In this document: piece by piece, positions 23,733 to 33,487 of the stretch
How the letters are laid out: each line of letters opens with the position of its first letter
Numbering within the stretch: position 1 is the stretch's first letter
NCBI GenBank assembly: GCA_902556425.1
Contig: CACDWG010000010.1
Location: 1-64,000 of the forward strand
Direction of reading: 5' to 3'
Source: UBA4421 sp002704225
Lineage (GTDB): Bacteria > Pseudomonadota > Gammaproteobacteria > Pseudomonadales > Azotimanducaceae
DNA length: 64,000 nt
Translations under genes and position numbers: made by a program
The notes under the pieces: model-generated
The model's database searches: none
The model's input: only the letters and a program-made list of their open reading frames with translations
What the model was told of the DNA's origin: nothing

Positions 23733-25679
23733 TTGGCGTTCGAACGCTCCATAAAAGATCAAAACCGAGAGGTTGAGCTGTTTGTTGGTCGTGCGACTAC
23801 GCTTTTTGTGATGGTCGTGCTGCTGATGGGTGTGCTCGCGCTCAGACTGCTAGAGCTGCAATTTTGGAACTACGATACCTACGCCAGCCGCTCGGACGAG
23901 AACCGCATGCGCGTGCAAACCTTAGCCCCAGCCCGGGGCATGATCTTCGACCGCAATGGCCGGTTGCTGGCAGATAATCAAAATGCATCGTCCCTAGCGT
24001 TGGTCGTTGACGAAATAACCGATGTGCAAACCACGCTAGACGCGGTGGCGCGTGTATTGGCGCTTTCTGAGGCTCAGGAAGAAGAGATGTCAGCGCGCCT
24101 GAAAAGCAGTCGGGCGTCGGATGCCTACGTTGTGGTCATTGACTCACTGAGTGAATCAGAGGTGTCTCGCATCGCTGTGAATCGTCACGTTCTCCGCGGC
24201 GTCCTAGTCGTGAACCAGTTAGTCCGTTTTTATCCGTATGGTGAAATCGGGGCTCATGCTGTGGGTTCCGTGCGGCGTTTGACCCAAGACGACCTGCTCA
24301 GAGTTGATCCAGTGCGATACAGCGCAACGAAATTCATCGGTAAGCGCGGTGTTGAGGCTTTTTATGAAGAGCAGCTTCACGGTGCTGTGGGTTATCAAAA
24401 GGCTGAGACCGATGCGTTCGGCAGGGTGAGACGAACACTGGATGAACAAAGTCCATCGGCGGGGGAGGACATACGTTTACATCTGGACATTGAGTTGCAG
24501 AAAGCGAGCGTCGAAGCCCTATCTGGACGCCGTGGTGCGATTGTGGCCCTTGATCCTCGCAGCGGTGGCGTCTTAGCGATGGTCAGTCAGCCCGCCTATG
24601 ATCCGAATATTTTTGTCACTGGCATGAGCGAAGCGGCATTTGCCTCACTCAGTTCATCCCAATACTTACCGTTGTTCAATCGTGCAACCAATGGTCAATA
24701 TGCGCCGGGTTCAACGTTTAAACCCATTGTCGGTCTGGCCGGCATCGCCCATGGGCGAATCACGTGGGAAGACGTGATTGAAGACCGGGGCGCGTTCCAG
24801 CTACCCGGCCAAGAGCGCGTCTATCGAGATTGGTCTTGGACAACAGACAATTCGGGCGGTCAGGGTGCAGTCGATTTGCGACGGGCGATTTATCGGTCTT
24901 CCAACGTGTATTTTTACGACCTAGCCAGTCGGTTACCGATCAGAAATTTGGTCGATTTTGCGGGGGAGTTTGGTCTAGGGCGGAACCTAGCCCACGATAT
25001 TCCCTCTGCTGGCGAAGGATTGCTGCCTGACCCGGTTTGGAAGCAGGGCGCAAAGGGATTGCCTTGGTATCCGGGTGATTCGGTGAATATGGGCATCGGT
25101 CAAGGCGATTTGTTAGCCACCCCCCTGCAAATGGCCGTCGTGGCCGCGACCTTGGCAAATCGCGGTGATCGCGTGTCGCCGCGAATGCTGCACAGTGTCT
25201 ACGATGGGTCAGACTCCGCTCCGGTAACAGCGATGCCACCCAAATCAACCCGCGTTGGACCGGAACAATTAGGTGCCGACGACTGGGAAAAAATGGTGGA
25301 ATCAATGAAGGATGTCGTGCATCGGGGGAATAAGGGTTTTCGCGGTAACGGCACGGCTTGGGCCTATATTGGTCGTGATATCGAATACCGTATGGCGGGC
25401 AAGTCCGGGACCGCCCAGGTCGTGGAGATTTCCCAAGGCGAGGTGTACGACGAAGAAGCGCTGTCAGAATTTGACCGAAAGCACGCTTGGTTTATTGCAT
25501 TTGCTCCAGCAGATAATCCGACCATCGCGCTGGCTGTTTTGGTTGAAAACGGTGGGGGCGGCAGTTCTGTTGCCGCTCCGGTTGCAAGAGCCGTTATCGA
25601 TGCCCATATGAAACAGCAGCGTCTCATGAGTCAGCGCAAACAGGATAATGGCCAGCTAGATGTGGCAGTTTTGCAATGA
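23733..25679 (+). CDS. mrdA: Penicillin-binding protein 2 (elongasome transpeptidase)
   Basis: PBP2 cross-links peptidoglycan during cell elongation with RodA and MreB. The 648-residue protein has an N-terminal membrane anchor (residues about 22-42), the pedestal domain with PARGMIFDRNGRLLADN, and a transpeptidase domain. The active Ser327 lies in GSTFK, followed by the SSN box (YRSSNVYFYD) and the KSGTAQV box. The start is TTG with GAGGGA upstream. Its stop abuts mrdB, so the two are coupled. Confidence 0.96.
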   Translation: MAFERSIKDQNREVELFVGRATTLFVMVVLLMGVLALRLLELQFWNYDTYASRSDENRMRVQTLAPARGMIFDRNGRLLADNQNASSLALVVDEITDVQTTLDAVARVLALSEAQEEEMSARLKSSRASDAYVVVIDSLSESEVSRIAVNRHVLRGVLVVNQLVRFYPYGEIGAHAVGSVRRLTQDDLLRVDPVRYSATKFIGKRGVEAFYEEQLHGAVGYQKAETDAFGRVRRTLDEQSPSAGEDIRLHLDIELQKASVEALSGRRGAIVALDPRSGGVLAMVSQPAYDPNIFVTGMSEAAFASLSSSQYLPLFNRATNGQYAPGSTFKPIVGLAGIAHGRITWEDVIEDRGAFQLPGQERVYRDWSWTTDNSGGQGAVDLRRAIYRSSNVYFYDLASRLPIRNLVDFAGEFGLGRNLAHDIPSAGEGLLPDPVWKQGAKGLPWYPGDSVNMGIGQGDLLATPLQMAVVAATLANRGDRVSPRMLHSVYDGSDSAPVTAMPPKSTRVGPEQLGADDWEKMVESMKDVVHRGNKGFRGNGTAWAYIGRDIEYRMAGKSGTAQVVEISQGEVYDEEALSEFDRKHAWFIAFAPADNPTIALAVLVENGGGGSSVAAPVARAVIDAHMKQQRLMSQRKQDNGQLDVAVLQ

Positions 25680-25685
25680 GTGGGT

Positions 25686-26825
25686 ATGAGTAATACCGAC
25701 TTTCAGCGCACTTTGTCTGCGCAGGACCTATCCGCTGCTAGACTCTCGCGCTGGTATGACCGTCTGCACGTTGATCCGATCTTAGTGATGCTTTTGACCG
25801 TGGTGATCGCGTTCGGCCTGGTGGTGTTACGCAGTGCCGTGGCCGGCAATGAGTTCCTTTACGATGCCCAGTTGCAACGGATTGGGGTAGCCTATGTCGC
25901 ACTGATTGTCGCGGCCCAGATTCCCCCGCACTTTTATCTGCGAATGGCACCGCTGATCTACTTGTTTGGACTTCTGTTTTTGGTACTCGTCTTGTTTTTT
26001 GGCGTACAGGTGAAAGGGTCGCAACGCTGGCTGGATATCCCCGGCCTTTTCCGGTTTCAGCCGTCAGAGTTGATGAAGCTAGCGGTGCCAATGGCGGTGG
26101 CATGGTATCTACAAAAGCGCAGTCTGCCACCGTCACCCAAATACACGTTGGCTTGCCTTTGCATTATCTTTCTGCCGGCCTTACTGATCGGCAGGCAGCC
26201 AGATTTGGGCACCAGTATTTTAGTTTTTGGCGCCGGTTTTTCGGTACTCCTGTTAGCTGGGCTCTTATGGCGCTGGGTGATTTGGTCTGGCCTTGCGGTT
26301 GCCGCCGCAGCCCCTTTGATTTGGCAGTTCGTGCTTGAAGGTTATCAGCGTCAGCGGGTATTGACGCTGTTTGACCCGCAGAGCGATCCATTGGGCGCCG
26401 GCTGGAACATTATTCAATCCACAACGGCCATTGGCTCAGGTGGCTTGTTTGGCAAGGGCCTGTTCCAAGGTAGCCAAAGCTATTTGGAATTTTTACCTGA
26501 AGCGCGAACCGATTTCATTGTCGCCGTACTTGCCGAAGAGCTCGGGTTCGTCGGTGTCGCGTTTTTGTTGCTTATGTACTTACTGATCATAGCGCGTGGT
26601 TTTTGGTTGGCGTCTCAGGCAGAAAGTACGTTTGGTCGCCTCCTAGCCGGTGCATTCGTACTCACGTTTTTTGTCTACGTGTTCGTTAATGTGGCCATGG
26701 TCAGCGGTATTTTGCCGGTTGTTGGTGTGCCCTTACCCTTGGTCAGTTATGGTGGCACCTCGGCAATTACGTTGATGGCTGGGTTTGGTGTCATCATGTC
26801 CGTTAGAACTCATAAGGCGTGGTAA
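25686..26825 (+). CDS. mrdB: Peptidoglycan glycosyltransferase RodA
   Basis: RodA is the SEDS-family glycan polymerase that works with PBP2. The 379-residue protein has about ten membrane segments and the signatures GSQRWLDIPGLFRFQPSELMKL, RQPDLGTSILVF and GVPLPLVSYGGTSAITLM. I prefer the ATG at 25686; a GTG at 25680, directly after the mrdA stop, would add only two residues. The order mrdA-mrdB-mltB-rlpA-dacA is the classical elongation cluster. Confidence 0.96.
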   Translation: MSNTDFQRTLSAQDLSAARLSRWYDRLHVDPILVMLLTVVIAFGLVVLRSAVAGNEFLYDAQLQRIGVAYVALIVAAQIPPHFYLRMAPLIYLFGLLFLVLVLFFGVQVKGSQRWLDIPGLFRFQPSELMKLAVPMAVAWYLQKRSLPPSPKYTLACLCIIFLPALLIGRQPDLGTSILVFGAGFSVLLLAGLLWRWVIWSGLAVAAAAPLIWQFVLEGYQRQRVLTLFDPQSDPLGAGWNIIQSTTAIGSGGLFGKGLFQGSQSYLEFLPEARTDFIVAVLAEELGFVGVAFLLLMYLLIIARGFWLASQAESTFGRLLAGAFVLTFFVYVFVNVAMVSGILPVVGVPLPLVSYGGTSAITLMAGFGVIMSVRTHKAW

Positions 26826-26829
26826 CGTT

Positions 26830-27861
26830 ATGCTGCAAACATTAGATCGCTGTCACATTGCTTCTTGGCACTTTATCGTCACAAGTCTTATCTGTGCGGC
26901 CAGCGCGCTTTGTGCCCCCGTGAGTCTCGCCAATGAACCGTATGTCCAGCGTCCAGAAGTGCAGGCCTACATTGATGAACTCGTGCAAACACATCAGTTT
27001 TCGCGGACAGCATTGGAAGACGTTTTTTCTCGGGCCAATCGTCAAGATCGCATTATCGAACTGATGTCGCGGCCAGCTGAGCGTCGTCTGGTCTGGCACG
27101 AATACCGGAAAATTCTGGTCGATGAGCCGAGAGTGAGCCAAGGCGTGACCTTTTGGCAAGACAATCGAGCAGCGCTTGAACGAGCCGAGGCAACGTATGG
27201 TGTGCCCCCGGAAATCATCGTGGCCATTATCGGTGTTGAAACCCGTTACGGACGGGTAACCGGAAATTTTGGCGTTGTTGAGGCCCTGAGCACGCTTGCG
27301 TTTGATTACCCGCCCCGCGCGAAATTTTTTCGGGGTCAGCTCACCCAACACTTCTTGTTGTCGAGAGAAGAAGGTAAGAATCCGCTCAGTATGAAAGGCT
27401 CCTATGCAGGTGCCATGGGTTACGGTCAATTTATCCCGTCGAGCTATCGGAGTTATGCAGTGGATTTTGATGGCGACGGAGTCCGGGATATCTGGAGCAA
27501 TAAAACCGATGCCATCGGCAGTGTCGCAAACTACTTCGCCGAGAACGGATGGCGCGGACAGCGCGATGTTGTTGAGCGCGTGAGCGTGGCGGCGGAAACG
27601 GCTGAACTGAACTCCTTGGCCAACGGCGCGCTAAAACCCACGCGCACGGTGGCAGAATGGCGGGACTTGGGTGTACAGGTGAGTGCTGAACAGCCGGCAA
27701 ATCGCATCGCGACGCTGATGCGAATGCAACAACCCGAATCTGCGGAATATTGGCTCGGATTCGAAGACTTCTATGCCATTACCCGATACAACCACAGTCG
27801 ACTTTACGCCATGGCCGTTTATCAACTCAGTCAAGCGATTCTTGAGCGCCGAGAGAACTGA
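26830..27861 (+). CDS. mltB: Membrane-bound-type lytic murein transglycosylase B, predicted soluble form
   Basis: MltB cleaves peptidoglycan glycan strands with formation of 1,6-anhydro ends. The 343-residue precursor has a signal peptide (hydrophobic residues about 13-32, cleavage near SLA-NEP), the catalytic Glu137 in IIGVETRYGRVTGNFGV, and AMGYGQFIPSSYRSYAVDFDGDG. The segment before the predicted cleavage lacks a proper lipobox, so the protein is probably periplasmic rather than an outer-membrane lipoprotein. The start is four bases after the mrdB stop; a longer frame into mrdB is not needed. Confidence 0.92.
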   Translation: MLQTLDRCHIASWHFIVTSLICAASALCAPVSLANEPYVQRPEVQAYIDELVQTHQFSRTALEDVFSRANRQDRIIELMSRPAERRLVWHEYRKILVDEPRVSQGVTFWQDNRAALERAEATYGVPPEIIVAIIGVETRYGRVTGNFGVVEALSTLAFDYPPRAKFFRGQLTQHFLLSREEGKNPLSMKGSYAGAMGYGQFIPSSYRSYAVDFDGDGVRDIWSNKTDAIGSVANYFAENGWRGQRDVVERVSVAAETAELNSLANGALKPTRTVAEWRDLGVQVSAEQPANRIATLMRMQQPESAEYWLGFEDFYAITRYNHSRLYAMAVYQLSQAILERREN

Positions 27862-27873
27862 AGTCAGCCCTAA

Positions 27874-28701
27874 ATGATTGCACTGATACGCCACCTTCCA
27901 AGACTCAGGCAGGAAGCTTTTCTGTTCACCGTTGCCACACTCCTGTGGGGTTGCGCCGGTGTGCCGGTGCCGCAGCCCCCGGCGGGAACAGGACCTGATC
28001 GTGCTCCAACGGTCAGTCGGGCTGACCTAGTACGATTGAGCCAGTTACCGAATCCAACGGTTACCGCGTTGCAGAAAAGCGCCACAGGGAACGGGCCTGA
28101 ATACGTGGTCTGGGGTAAGACCTATAATGTGCAGCCGTCGGCCGAAGGCTATCGCGAGGAAGGCATATCTTCTTGGTACGGCGCCAAGTTTCATGGCCGC
28201 CGGACGTCCAGTGGCGAACCCTTTGACATGTACCAGCTTACGGCGGCTCATCGCTCACTGCCCATTCCCGTGTTTGCCAGGGTCACGAACTTGCATAATG
28301 GCTTGAGCACGATTGTAAAAATTAACGATCGGGGACCGTTTCACGAAGATCGGATTATTGATTTGTCTTATGCGGCGGCGGTGAAACTGGATTTTCACAA
28401 TTCAGGTACTGCACGAGTTCGCGTCGAGGCGCTGACTGAAGCGGCTCCAGCAAAAGACGGGCGGCCTAACGAAGACTCCTACTATTTGCATGCTGGACGG
28501 TTTGAGACGGCCGAGCAGGCTCGGCAAGCGCTGCAGAATTTGATCGCGGTAGAGCCCTTGTCGGCTCTGATCATTGCCCGGGGCGAAAGCGGATTTGGAC
28601 TTCGTTTGGGGCCGTTCACTGCGGCTTTCGAGCGCCAACGTTTCGAGGCATTGCTGATTGCCCTTGATATTGGATTGCCCACCTTAGTGCCCGAGCGCTA
28701 G
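27874..28701 (+). CDS. rlpA: Septal-ring lytic transglycosylase / rare lipoprotein A family protein with SPOR domain
   Basis: RlpA cleaves denuded glycan strands and sits in the outer membrane in Pseudomonas. The 275-residue precursor has a lipoprotein-like signal ending LLWGC-AG (Cys27), the double-psi barrel with GISSWYGAKFHGRRTSSGEPFD and VKINDRGPFHEDRIIDLSYAAA, and a C-terminal SPOR domain (about residues 200-270) that binds septal peptidoglycan. The residue before the lipobox Gly is Trp, which is unusual. It follows mltB by 12 bases. Confidence 0.93.
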   Translation: MIALIRHLPRLRQEAFLFTVATLLWGCAGVPVPQPPAGTGPDRAPTVSRADLVRLSQLPNPTVTALQKSATGNGPEYVVWGKTYNVQPSAEGYREEGISSWYGAKFHGRRTSSGEPFDMYQLTAAHRSLPIPVFARVTNLHNGLSTIVKINDRGPFHEDRIIDLSYAAAVKLDFHNSGTARVRVEALTEAAPAKDGRPNEDSYYLHAGRFETAEQARQALQNLIAVEPLSALIIARGESGFGLRLGPFTAAFERQRFEALLIALDIGLPTLVPER

Positions 28702-28733
28702 TATTCCCACCTTTCGACGGAAACAGATTTTTT

Positions 28734-29891
28734 ATGCTACGAATTGGAATTGCTCTCTTTGCTTTGACGTTAGTGCTGCCCTCGGTCTATGCCGCTAACG
28801 CCATTCCGCTTCTTCCCGCGCCGAAACTGGAAGCCAGTTCGTATCTGCTGATCGATGCGCAAACCAGCAAGGTGTTGGCTGAGCACAATGCTCAGGAAAA
28901 AAACGCGCCAGCCAGCCTGACAAAAATTATGACGGGTTATGTGGTCGAGGAGGAACTGCGACGCGGACGGCTCGACCTGGACGAAGAAGTGCCGATTAGC
29001 GTCAATGCGTGGCGTACGGGCGGATCGAAAATGTTTATTCGGGAAGGTACCCAAGTAAAAGTGTCCGATCTGCTCAAGGGAGTGATCATTCAGTCAGGGA
29101 ACGATGCCAGCGTCGCCTTGGCTGAGCATATCGCCGGTAGCGAAGACCAGTTTGCTGATTTGATGAACCAGCAAGCCGAGTTGCTGGGCATGAAAAATTC
29201 CCGATTTCGCAATGCCACCGGACTGCCCGATGAAGAACATTACAGCACAGCTGAGGACCTGGCCTTATTGACCCAAGCGCTCATCGTGAACCACCCTGAT
29301 CAGTACGAGCTGTACTCCCAACGCAGCTACACTTTTAACAATATTGAGCAACCCAATCGCAATCGCCTGCTATGGCGAGACCGTTCTGTCGATGGCGTAA
29401 AGACTGGTTTCACCAACGCCGCAGGGTATTGCTTGGTGGCGTCGGCAGAGCGTAACGGTATGCGCTTGATCAGCGTGGTCCTCGGCACAGATAGCGATGA
29501 AGCGCGTATGCGTGAGAGTCAAAAGTTGCTGTCGTACGGGTTCCGCAATTTTGAAACAAAAACCCTATACGAACCTGACGACACATTGCAGGAGCAGCCC
29601 GTCTATTACGGCACCGTCGAATCGCTGCCCATGGGCGTCGATGAAGACGTGGTGTTGACCTTTCCGAAGGGTTATTACCAAGACATAGAAGCATCAATAA
29701 GCGTGCCTGCTTACTTTGAAGCGCCGGTGAAAAAGGGCGATGAGCTTGGCACCGTCGAGCTCCGGTTGGGTAATGAGGTGATTTACGAGGGCAGTGTGGT
29801 AGCGCAGATTGACGTGGAAGAGTCCGGCGTCTTTTCGCGGTTGGGTGACTATATTTATCTCATGTTCGATCAGTCAGACGCGAATGAGTGA
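28734..29891 (+). CDS. dacA: D-alanyl-D-alanine carboxypeptidase (PBP5/6 type)
   Basis: This enzyme trims the terminal D-Ala from peptidoglycan stem peptides at the outer face of the inner membrane. The 385-residue precursor has a signal peptide (residues 1-20), Ser61-x-x-Lys64 in ASLTK, SGN at 121-123 and KTG at 223-225. It ends in a C-terminal beta domain and an amphipathic anchor (FSRLGDYIYLMFDQ). The end overlaps the next small gene by eight bases. Operon context is the same as in other gammaproteobacteria. Confidence 0.96.
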   Translation: MLRIGIALFALTLVLPSVYAANAIPLLPAPKLEASSYLLIDAQTSKVLAEHNAQEKNAPASLTKIMTGYVVEEELRRGRLDLDEEVPISVNAWRTGGSKMFIREGTQVKVSDLLKGVIIQSGNDASVALAEHIAGSEDQFADLMNQQAELLGMKNSRFRNATGLPDEEHYSTAEDLALLTQALIVNHPDQYELYSQRSYTFNNIEQPNRNRLLWRDRSVDGVKTGFTNAAGYCLVASAERNGMRLISVVLGTDSDEARMRESQKLLSYGFRNFETKTLYEPDDTLQEQPVYYGTVESLPMGVDEDVVLTFPKGYYQDIEASISVPAYFEAPVKKGDELGTVELRLGNEVIYEGSVVAQIDVEESGVFSRLGDYIYLMFDQSDANE

Positions 29892-30147
29892 CGAAGCACT
29901 GATCGAATTTCCTTGTCGCTATCCAATAAAAATTATTGTGGTGACGGGCGAACGCAATGTCGCGGAGACCATTGAAATCGTACGCCGCCATTCGCCAAAG
30001 GTTTCGCCGGACGACATCAACAGCCGACACAGTCGGGGCGAAAAATTTGTTTCGCTGCGTGTGAACCTGTGGGCGGAAGGCGAAGCGCATTTGAAAGCGT
30101 TGTATCAAGAGCTGCTCGACCATCAGGCCGTGCGCATCATTTTGTAA
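29884..30147 (+). CDS. ybeD: DUF493 / YbeD family protein
   Basis: A small protein of 87 residues with the ferredoxin-like DUF493 fold. It shows IEFPCRYPIKIIVV at the N-terminus and GEKFVSLRVNLWAEGEAHLKALYQEL in the second half. The ATG at 29884 overlaps the dacA stop by eight bases, implying coupling. The order dacA-ybeD-lipB is conserved from E. coli onward. Its function is unproven; a role near lipoate metabolism is suggested only by position. Confidence 0.9.
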   Translation: MSDEALIEFPCRYPIKIIVVTGERNVAETIEIVRRHSPKVSPDDINSRHSRGEKFVSLRVNLWAEGEAHLKALYQELLDHQAVRIIL

Positions 30148-30157
30148 AGAAACGACT

Positions 30158-30799
30158 ATGGTGAACGACGTCGATAACAGCGCCTACGTATCCATCAAGG
30201 ATCTGGGTGTATCCGATTATCGTACCGTGTTCGCCGACATGCAGGCGTACACCCGCAGCCGCGGGCCGGATTCCCCAGATCAGATTTGGTTCACAGAACA
30301 TGCGCCTGTGTTTACCCAAGGCCAGGCAGGCAAGCCTGAACACGTGCTGACGCCTGGGGATATTCCAGTGATTCAATCCGATCGAGGTGGCCAAGTGACC
30401 TATCACGGGCCAGGGCAGATTACGGCCTATCTGCTGCTGGACTTGCGCAACAGAAAGATGGGTGTTCGAGACCTCGTCTCTGGTATCGAGGCCTCTTTGC
30501 AGCGCCTGCTCGCGCGCTATGATATAGCCAGCGAGCTGCGCCCGGGTGCGCCGGGCGTATACGTTGGCTCACAGAAAATTGCCCAGCTTGGCTTGCGCGT
30601 AAGTAAGGGCTGCAGTTATCACGGGCTGAGTTTGAACGTCGATATGGACTTAGAGCCTTTTGGTCGGATTAATCCCTGCGGCTTGTTAGATACCACCGTG
30701 ACCCATATGGCGGCATTCAGAACGGTTGAAATAGACGCAGTGAAACAACAGCTTCTAGTCTGTCTTGCGTCAGAGCTTAGGTTGCGACTGGCGGATTAG
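30158..30799 (+). CDS. lipB: Lipoyl(octanoyl) transferase
   Basis: LipB moves octanoate from acyl carrier protein onto lipoyl domains of 2-oxoacid dehydrogenases and GcvH. The 213-residue product has RGGQVTYHGPGQITAYLLLDL, the catalytic Lys140 in SQKIAQLGLRV and Cys174 in INPCGL. lipA, which usually follows lipB in relatives, is not here. Instead moeB converges and their 3' ends overlap by 23 bases. Confidence 0.95.
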   Translation: MVNDVDNSAYVSIKDLGVSDYRTVFADMQAYTRSRGPDSPDQIWFTEHAPVFTQGQAGKPEHVLTPGDIPVIQSDRGGQVTYHGPGQITAYLLLDLRNRKMGVRDLVSGIEASLQRLLARYDIASELRPGAPGVYVGSQKIAQLGLRVSKGCSYHGLSLNVDMDLEPFGRINPCGLLDTTVTHMAAFRTVEIDAVKQQLLVCLASELRLRLAD

Positions 30800-31538
30800 C
30801 GCAGACTGGGCAGTTCGGGTTTTTGCTTAAGCCGATGCGCCGCCATTCGGCAAACTTGGCATCAAAGAACAACACGGTGCCAACCAAACTTTCACCGATT
30901 TCGGTCAGACACTTGATCGCCTCCAGCGCCTGCATGGAACCAATAACACCGACTAAGGGCGAGATAACACCATTTTCCGCGCAGTTTAATTGGTCATCCA
31001 GCTGAGTGTCGGGATACAGGCATTGGTAGCAGGGCGAGTCGTGCCGATTGGCATCAAAGACACTGATGTGACCCTCCCATCGAACGGCAGCACCGCTCAC
31101 TAAGGGCGTCCGTCGTTGCCAGCAGATTCGATTGAGTAAAAAGCGTGTCTCGGCATTGTCCGTGGCATCAATCACCAGATCAACGGCAGCGATTTGGCCG
31201 CCCAGTGCCTCTGCATCCAAGCGACGATTGATGGTATGACAGACCGTGGAAGGATTTAGCGCCAGTACCGACTCGGCGGCAGATGTTGCTTTGTTGCGGC
31301 CGATATCCGCGTCGCTGTGAGCAATTTGACGCTGGAGGTTGGAACTGTTCACTTGATCGTCATCGACAATCGTCAGTTCCCCCACGCCTGCTGCCCCCAA
31401 GTAGAGTGCGATGGGAGAACCAAGTCCTCCAGCACCGATCAGTAAAACCTTGGACTGCAGAAGTCTTTCCTGACCGGCAACGTCAAAGTCTGGCAGCATA
31501 ATGTGTCGGCTGAATTGCAGTAGTTGTGCGTCATTCAT
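30777..31538 (-). CDS. moeB: MoeB/ThiF-type adenylyltransferase (molybdopterin-synthase adenylyltransferase)
   Basis: Such enzymes adenylate the C-terminal Gly of a ubiquitin-like sulfur carrier (MoaD or ThiS). The 253-residue product has the nucleotide loop GAGGLGSPIALYLGAAGVG, DATDNAETRFLLNRICW, and two Cys pairs (CYQC and CPVC) that bind zinc. The start at 31538 overlaps the prmC end by eight bases, making hemA-prfA-prmC-moeB one operon, as in Pseudomonas. Sequence does not separate MoeB from ThiF with certainty; the operon favours the MoeB name. Confidence 0.88.
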   Translation of the reverse strand: MNDAQLLQFSRHIMLPDFDVAGQERLLQSKVLLIGAGGLGSPIALYLGAAGVGELTIVDDDQVNSSNLQRQIAHSDADIGRNKATSAAESVLALNPSTVCHTINRRLDAEALGGQIAAVDLVIDATDNAETRFLLNRICWQRRTPLVSGAAVRWEGHISVFDANRHDSPCYQCLYPDTQLDDQLNCAENGVISPLVGVIGSMQALEAIKCLTEIGESLVGTVLFFDAKFAEWRRIGLSKNPNCPVCANPPVAT

Positions 31539-32403
31539 GTGCAGATAGTGCCTGATCTGACGGCTTTTGACCCCAGGTAACACGTTCGTTGCCGCCCAGA
31601 TCCCTCCGACTTTGTACGTCGATAAAGCCGTTGTTCGACAGAAGTGATCTCACGGCTTCGGCTTGGTCGAAGCCATGCTCCAGCAGCAGCCAGCCATTGG
31701 TCTGCAGAAACCTACCTGCCTGTTCGCATATTGTACGTAGATCGGCCAGGCCGTTGTCATCTGCAACTAAGGCGTGTGCGGGCTCTGCCCCGAGCAAGTC
31801 GAGGTGGGGATCGCTGGGCGCGATGTAGGGGGGGTTGCTCACAATCAAATCGTAGCGTTGAGAAATATTGTCGAACCAATCACTGTGATGAAGGGTCACC
31901 GGCAGCCTCAATGAGCGGCTGTTTTCACGCGCAACGGCTAGGCTGTCTAGACTGCAGTCACAGGCATGCACATCGGCATCTGGACGTTCACTGGCAAGGG
32001 CCAATGCAATGGCTCCGCTCCCTGTGCCGAGATCCAATAGCCTGAGTGCGGTTCCTGTAGAGGGTGACGGATCCTGCTGAGCCATGCATGCCAGGGTTTG
32101 CTCCACCAAGGTTTCGGTATCGGGCCTGGGCACCAGTACCCGATGATCTACCGTTAGGCTGAGTCCCCAAAATTCTTGGTTGCCACACAGATAGGCGATG
32201 GGGACATGCTTGTAGAGTTGGTCGCTCCAGCGTTCCAGTTGAGCAAGCTCAGGCTGGTTCAATGCTCTATCCGGATGCGTTAGGAGGTGGGCCCGTGAGC
32301 AGTCGAGTATGTGGCAGAGGGCGATCTCAAGATCGAAACGCGCCAATGTCCCGTGTTGCCGTACCCAACTGGCTACCGTTGCATCTTGGCTAGGATCAGC
32401 CAT
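31531..32403 (-). CDS. prmC: Peptide chain release factor N5-glutamine methyltransferase
   Basis: PrmC methylates the Gln of the GGQ motif in release factors. The 290-residue product has the helical N-terminal domain, the SAM-binding loop LLDLGTGSGAIALALA (122-137) and the catalytic NPPY motif at 190-193. It is downstream of and overlaps prfA, which encodes its substrate. Confidence 0.96.
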   Translation of the reverse strand: MADPSQDATVASWVRQHGTLARFDLEIALCHILDCSRAHLLTHPDRALNQPELAQLERWSDQLYKHVPIAYLCGNQEFWGLSLTVDHRVLVPRPDTETLVEQTLACMAQQDPSPSTGTALRLLDLGTGSGAIALALASERPDADVHACDCSLDSLAVARENSRSLRLPVTLHHSDWFDNISQRYDLIVSNPPYIAPSDPHLDLLGAEPAHALVADDNGLADLRTICEQAGRFLQTNGWLLLEHGFDQAEAVRSLLSNNGFIDVQSRRDLGGNERVTWGQKPSDQALSAHE

Positions 32404-33487
32404 CAGCCAGATGTTGTAGTTGATCTGCCTGATGCTCGCGCACTAGCGGTTCAACAACAGACGCCAAATCACCTTCGATTACCTCGTCCAGTTTGTAGAG
32501 CGTCAGGTTGATGCGGTGATCGGTAACGCGACCCTGAGGGAAATTATAGGTGCGTATTCGCTCTGATCGATCACCTGAGCCAACAAGCTGTCTTCGGTTC
32601 GCGGCTTGTTCGTCTTGTTGCTTGGTTTGTGCAGCATCCAGCAATCGCGCCTTAAGTAAAGACATGGCTCGGGCGCGATTTTTGTGTTGTGAACGTTCGT
32701 CCTGACATTCAACGACGGTGCCAGTGGGTAAGTGTGTTAGGCGGATCGCAGAATCCGTTTTGTTTACGTGCTGTCCGCCTGCTCCAGACGCCCGATAGGT
32801 GTCTTCACGGATGTCTTTCTTCTCAATTTCAATTTCACCAATGGCGTCTACTTCGGGCATGACGGCAACCGTGCACGCGGATGTATGGACTCTGCCCTGG
32901 GACTCGGTTTCGGGTACTCGTTGCACCCGGTGCGCGCCAGACTCAAATTTCAGTTGGCTGTACACGTCCTTGCCCTCGATGCGGGTGATGACTTCTTTAA
33001 AACCACCATGTTCGCCGGGTCGTTCGTTCATAATCTCGACTCGCCAGCCTTTTTGCTCAGCAAATTTGGTGTACATACGGAATAGATCGCCGGAAAAAAT
33101 GGCGGCCTCATCGCCACCGGTGCCGGCCCGAATTTCCAAAAAAACATTGGACTGGTCGTTTGGATCCTTGGGCAGCAATAGCGTTTGCAGCTCGTCCGTC
33201 AAGATATCCAGTTGAGCTTTGCAGTCAGCAATGTCTTGCTGGGCCAGCTCACGCATCTCCGGGTCGTCTTCTTCTAGGAGTAACTCATTATCAGAAATGT
33301 TTTGTTCCAATTGAGTCGCTTTCTGAAAGCACGCGACCACCGGCTCGATCTCCGAATATTCTTTCGACAGCGCAGTAAAGCGCTCTCGGTCAGCCATTAT
33401 TTCAGCATCGGATAATAGAGCGGCGACTTCTTCAAATCGGTCTTGCAAGCTTTCCAGCTTGGCCATCATGGTTTCAGTCAGCAGCAC
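32396..33487 (-). CDS. prfA: Peptide chain release factor 1
   Basis: RF1 terminates translation at UAA and UAG. The 363-residue product has the GGQ motif at 237-239 (GAGGQHVNKTDSA) and the stop-codon-recognition region RVPETESQGRVHTSA, where the usual PxT tripeptide reads PET. The start is GTG and overlaps the hemA stop by one base. prmC overlaps its end. Confidence 0.96.
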   Translation of the reverse strand: MLLTETMMAKLESLQDRFEEVAALLSDAEIMADRERFTALSKEYSEIEPVVACFQKATQLEQNISDNELLLEEDDPEMRELAQQDIADCKAQLDILTDELQTLLLPKDPNDQSNVFLEIRAGTGGDEAAIFSGDLFRMYTKFAEQKGWRVEIMNERPGEHGGFKEVITRIEGKDVYSQLKFESGAHRVQRVPETESQGRVHTSACTVAVMPEVDAIGEIEIEKKDIREDTYRASGAGGQHVNKTDSAIRLTHLPTGTVVECQDERSQHKNRARAMSLLKARLLDAAQTKQQDEQAANRRQLVGSGDRSERIRTYNFPQGRVTDHRINLTLYKLDEVIEGDLASVVEPLVREHQADQLQHLADG

